NCBI GenBank assembly: GCA_018398765.1
Contig: JAHBMJ010003243.1
Location: forward strand, 1-12,137
Source: Chromera velia
Lineage: Eukaryota; Sar; Chromeraceae
Direction: 5' to 3'
Length of the DNA: 12,137 nucleotides
The stretch's first letter is position 1, and each line of letters starts with the position of its first letter. This document shows positions 9,058 through 12,137 of the stretch, one piece after another. The notes beneath the pieces are model-generated. The model was given only the letters and a program-made list of their open reading frames with translations, did no database searches and was not told the DNA's origin. Made by a program: the position numbers and the translations under genes.

Positions 9058-9141
9058 CGCATAGCATTCGCCCCTTTCTAAGATTGAGATTCCACGCTCG
9101 ATTCATACATGATGTAATCGCATAGCATTCGCTCCTTTCTA
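9058..9141 (+). repeat. Direct repeat, 23-nt unit at 61-nt period
   Basis: CGCATAGCATTCGC(C/T)CCTTTCTA occurs at 9058-9080 and 9119-9141 with one mismatch. The first copy is preceded by TTTGATAACGC and followed by a GCTCGATTC word, which faintly recalls D-arm and T-arm sequence of a tRNA. The stems do not form, so this link is weak. Confidence 0.75.
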
Positions 9142-9736
9142 GGCAATTAATACTATATACGGTCGTTTAAAAAAAAAAATTTTAACATTCCTGATGCTTC
9201 ACCGATACTTAAGGTTGTGTTTTTTTTTTCTCTTTTCTCTTTTTTCTTCTTCTTCTTTTTTATACTTCAAGGACTGTTTCAGATCGTGTGTTCTTATGAC
9301 GATTCTTTTTTTTTTTCAGTACCGCATGCATGTAGTAATACCGTAATGTACTCATAGACACTCTTGCACATTGGTTATGCGCATGCACATACTATATACA
9401 ATTCACGCACTGACATGTAGACTTCACAGACTCATCGAACGGATTAATCGAGCTAAATCATGAGGGAAGCCGCACATTTAATCCAATCAACGATCCACGC
9501 ACCGCCGGATCATCGCAGCACATCATCACAGAGCAACACTCAGAGCAACATCGCGACGCATGTTTCATCGTACCTCATCGCAACGCATGCATGCATCATT
9601 GCAACACCTTAATTATGAGCGCGCGCGGCCCCGCAAAGTACTCGAGATCGCGCGACCGCGAGGGAGAAAAAAAAAAAAAAATTCACTGTCTGGCGCGCCC
9701 AATTCTCTCGATCGTGACCTTCACTTTGGTCACCGC

Positions 9737-10210
9737 CTAGGTTCGAGAGTCCACTGGGTATCGGATGCATCTGTACGCGGGGTTCTTCCTCCTCTGAACT
9801 TTGCCCTCGATGCTCTCCACGAGTCTCTCTCTTCCCTTGATTACTCTCTTTGCTTTTTTCTGGGCCGCCACTTCCTCCTGTTTGACATCTTCCTGCTTGA
9901 TGACATGCGGGAGCACGTTAGGGTTGATGTCAGGTTGCTGGAAGACTGGATGAGGAGACTGCGGAGCAAAGGGGTTGTATCGGTGAGTCTCCTCTTTCTC
10001 GGTCTCGCTTTTTGTCGTTGTGGTTGGTGTGGTGACCTCTGAGAGGTTCTCTCTCCATGCTGCGGCTCCTTCCTCAGTCTGGGTATCTGTGTTCATAGCG
10101 GCTTGGATATGTGCTTTGGCTTGGAAGGAGAAGGAGTGTGGGATCGGCATCTGGTTCGGATAGTCAGGGTACGGGGTAGGGTAGGTGCTGGGACCGTTGT
10201 TTGCGAACAT
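9737..10210 (-). CDS. Hypothetical 157-residue protein with two SUMO-type motifs and a basic C-terminal region
   Basis: I do not recognise a family. The frame is open from ATG at 10210 to TAG at 9737, with mixed, coding-like codon use. The N-terminus (1-30) is Pro/Tyr/Asn-rich, and residues 56-76 are Thr/Glu-rich. VIKQED and DVKQEE (Lys105 and Lys110) match the psi-K-x-E sumoylation consensus twice in a row, followed by a basic segment (about 117-143: QKKAKR, KGRER, QRRK) that could be a nuclear localisation or nucleic-acid-binding patch. There is no signal peptide and no membrane segment. It could be a single-exon gene, one exon of a larger gene, or the gag-like start of a retroelement. A plus-strand ORF overlaps it (9560-10042), but its composition looks like antisense. 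Confidence 0.5.
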   Translation of the reverse strand: MFANNGPSTYPTPYPDYPNQMPIPHSFSFQAKAHIQAAMNTDTQTEEGAAAWRENLSEVTTPTTTTKSETEKEETHRYNPFAPQSPHPVFQQPDINPNVLPHVIKQEDVKQEEVAAQKKAKRVIKGRERLVESIEGKVQRRKNPAYRCIRYPVDSRT

Positions 10211-10418
10211 GTTGGCTTTTGTTTCCGTAGATGTAAGAGTTTCTTGAAGAGGGAAGTGGTTATGATCAGGCTTAAGAGGATTTGGATTTCAGCTAGTTCA
10301 ACTTGATCACAGTGATTGAAGAATGAGGTTTGAAGAAAGTTGCCAAAAGTTTCGAAGAGGGTCGATCGAGATGTCAGGCTTACAATTTCTTTGTAAGGAA
10401 ATTTTCGGTCGATCGATT

Positions 10419-10596
10419 CGGCCGGCTGTCGGCCGAACATACGTGTCTGTGCATGTCTCTTATTTGGCTTTCAGCCGATTTTGGTCGAAAAGAATCGGTT
10501 TTCGGACGGGGAAAGGCCTCTCTTTTCCGATTTTTCGCTTTTTCGACGTGTTTCTTTCGGCCGCTTGCCGGTCGCTTCTCGGCCGATCCCCGGCCG
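10419..10596. repeat. Cluster of five CGGCCG palindromes
   Basis: CGGCCG occurs at 10419-10424, 10430-10435, 10558-10563, 10580-10585 and 10591-10596. Two of these extend to CGGCCGAA and one is a full TCGGCCGA palindrome (10429-10436). Intervening words such as AGCCGATTTTGGTCG and GAATCGGTTTTCGG are similar but diverged. Confidence 0.75.
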
Positions 10597-11290
10597 AATT
10601 TTTGTTTTGCTGTCGTCTCCTGTAGCAAGCTCTCGACATCTTTCACGGCTCAGCTTGAGATTCAGTGTCGCTCGTGCCGATTGCTCGGTATCTCCCCCCC
10701 CCCTCCTTTATCTTTGGGTTACTCTCTGGTGTCAACTCTTGTCATGAGTCTTGCAGATACTACTCTGAGTCTTCCTATTCTGGTGTAACTCTTGTTTATC
10801 GCGGTCAGTCACTGCTTTGCTGTTGTTTGACGTGTGGTCATGCCTTCTTCTATTCTCCAGTAGTGTCGCTGTACTCTGTAGTGAGTCTCTTCTACCTCGG
10901 TGCACCCTTTCACTCCAGGTCAGGTCAAAGAGTGAGGTCGGTCCATGATATACCAATCCTACCATATCTTTTGTGATGATCAAGCTGCTGTTGTCTGGTT
11001 ACATACTCGTCTCTTCTCTGACTCATCCTTGTGTTGCTCCCTCTGTCTGTTTGCATCTTGCTGGTTTATATCTCTGTGGACTGGATCCGACATTCGAGTC
11101 CTCCTTCATGATCTATGATATCATCGATACATCGATCTTTATCGTCGAGTCCTTCCACTACGAGTCGATTGTACGCATGCAACATGTGTTTCCACATCTC
11201 TATCGTCCTCTCGCCGTTCCAGCACGTCTCCTCCATTCTCCTCTCCGTCCATTCTTGGCATCGCATTGATCATCCACCGTGCTTCCTTCC

Positions 11291-11397
11291 ACGGAAGGAT
11301 CTCTCTGCTTACGTCTACGGCAAGGATTTCTCTGCGTGCGTCTACGGCAAGGATCTCTATGTCTACATCTACGGCATGGATCTCTATGCATCCTCCC
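11291..11397 (+). repeat. 27-bp tandem repeat, four units
   Basis: Units start at 11291 (26 nt), 11317, 11344 and 11371 (27 nt each), with the core ACGGCAAGGATCTCTATG. Because 27 is divisible by three, the plus frame of an open stretch reads a 9-residue repeat (YGKDFSACV, YGKDLYVYI, YGMDLYASS), and the minus strand is also open. Whether it is coding is undecided. Confidence 0.85.
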
Positions 11398-12001
11398 TAC
11401 CTCGTCGCCATCTTCTTTTTCCTTCAGGTGGGCACTTTAAAAAAAAATTGATCAGAACGGTCTTTCTTTCTCTCTCTTCTCGCATTTCCTGTCATGTTGT
11501 CCTCGTCTCCCTTCTCTTTCTTTTCGCAGTTCTTGTCACGCTATTCTCTTCTCCTTTCTCTGAGTTTGATCCGTCTCATTCTTTCTCTTCTCCTTCAGTT
11601 GCCTCTTTTCGAGTACATGAGTGTATTGCCCCTTTCTATGCTCTAACTTAGGCTCACTGGTCATTCATTTACTCGCTTCCTTTCTCTTTCTGTTTCTCTC
11701 TGATGCTTGTCTGTTTGCAGGGCTCTCCGAGGCGGTGTAACTCGACGTTCATTGTCAAGTCGTTCGTCGACGTCTCTTTTTCGAGTCTCGCCATTCTCTG
11801 CCATCTCTATCCGTCTCCTGCTGTCTCTTGTCTTTTTGTGTCTTTGTTTCTTTTGCGTTCAAAGGAGTGGGTGGTTGATTAGGTAAGTGAAGAATGAGGG
11901 GTGATTGGGTCACCGTGAGTGAGTAGATGCGGGTGAGTGAAGAAGGTTCTCATAGACTGGTTGGTGGGTGAATACGTATGGGTGTGGTCGTTGGGTCGTG
12001 G

Positions 12002-12026
12002 CACACTCAGCCTTCTGCTGAGTGCC
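12002..12026. repeat. Perfect 8-bp stem hairpin with 5-nt loop
   Basis: CACTCAGC (12004-12011) pairs perfectly with GCTGAGTG (12017-12024) around CTTCT. No T-run follows directly, so it does not look like a bacterial-type terminator. Confidence 0.75.
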
Positions 12027-12120
12027 CATACTATTCGCACCCTTTCAGATGCAAAGAGTAAATGCACCGAAGTGCCAACCACTTGTGAGTTTAGAGAATT
12101 TGCTTGTGTCTGTATGAGCA

Positions 12121-12137
12121 TTTTTTTTTTTTTTTTT
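12121..12137 (+). repeat. Poly-T run (T17) at the window end
   Basis: Seventeen T close the window, mirroring the C11 at its start. This suggests that the contig broke at homopolymers. Confidence 0.9.

Larger units (their letters stand above)
8345..9560. other. AT-rich island of different composition, possible mobile-element remnant
   Basis: From about 8345 the strand-biased tracts and microsatellites of the spacer give way to balanced, AT-rich sequence with several palindromes, two sets of short direct repeats and a tRNA-like unit. No protein-coding frame of note exists. The sharp change suggests inserted DNA, but I could not find terminal repeats or target-site duplications to define its ends. 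Borders are approximate. Confidence 0.45.
10211..12137. other. Gene-poor T-rich region to the end of the window
   Basis: No reading frame here has convincing protein character. The plus strand is rich in TCT and CTC words. Frames such as 11115-11651 are open mainly because of this bias. If the minus-strand ORF at 10210 is real, part of this stretch would be its upstream region. The notable structures are listed separately. Confidence 0.5.

Noticed and set aside
9560-10042. 160-codon plus frame overlapping the orphan minus ORF
   Set aside because: Its C-terminal part reads as the antisense of the better minus frame (Leu/Phe/Arg-rich), and its N-terminal part includes a poly-Lys from an A-run.
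11115-11651. 178-codon plus frame
   Set aside because: Ser/Leu/Phe-rich throughout because of TCT/CTC bias. Apart from the tandem repeat nothing looks protein-like.
12002-12026. Hairpin as a transcription terminator
   Set aside because: No adjacent T-run, and the genome is eukaryotic. The terminal T17 is about 95 nt away.

Overview
The window looks like a nuclear contig from a protist with intron-containing, secreted-protein genes. It is most likely an alveolate, with a chromerid-type alga (Chromera or Vitrella) as first guess and a coccidian not excluded. The reasons are short introns (99 to 348 nt) with clean GT...AG ends, signal peptides on both clear genes, long gene-poor spacers full of microsatellites, and a GCATGCA element next to GTGCAC in the shared promoter. 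The lineage call is inference; no rRNA or species marker is present. The window starts with C11 and ends with T17, so both ends are probably homopolymer breaks in an assembly.

Layout. Positions 1-1467 (minus strand) hold the first three exons of a secreted, cysteine-free, acidic protein that I do not recognise; the gene runs off the left end. Positions 1468-2046 are a 579-bp head-to-head promoter region with a strong 20+20 nt inverted repeat. Positions 2047-4305 (plus strand) hold a complete six-exon gene for a 389-residue secreted CAP/SCP-domain protein. It keeps all four cavity residues of the CAP fold and ends in a long Ser/Pro-rich tail. The two genes share one promoter region and both products enter the secretory pathway, so co-expression is a reasonable guess.

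Positions 4306 to about 8344 are about 4 kb without a convincing gene, made of strand-biased purine and pyrimidine tracts and many simple repeats. From about 8345 the character changes. First comes an AT-rich island (about 8345-9560) with clustered palindromes, short direct repeats and a tRNA-like (pseudo-tRNA or SINE-type) unit on the minus strand. Next is a 157-codon minus-strand ORF (9737-10210) with coding-like composition and two SUMO-type motifs, family unknown. The last part, 10211-12137, is gene-poor and T-rich; it has a cluster of CGGCCG palindromes, a 27-bp tandem repeat and a strong hairpin near the end.

Splicing is consistent between the two genes. All seven introns end in TGCAG, and six of seven donors read GTNNGT, including unusual GTCGGT and GTCCGT sites.
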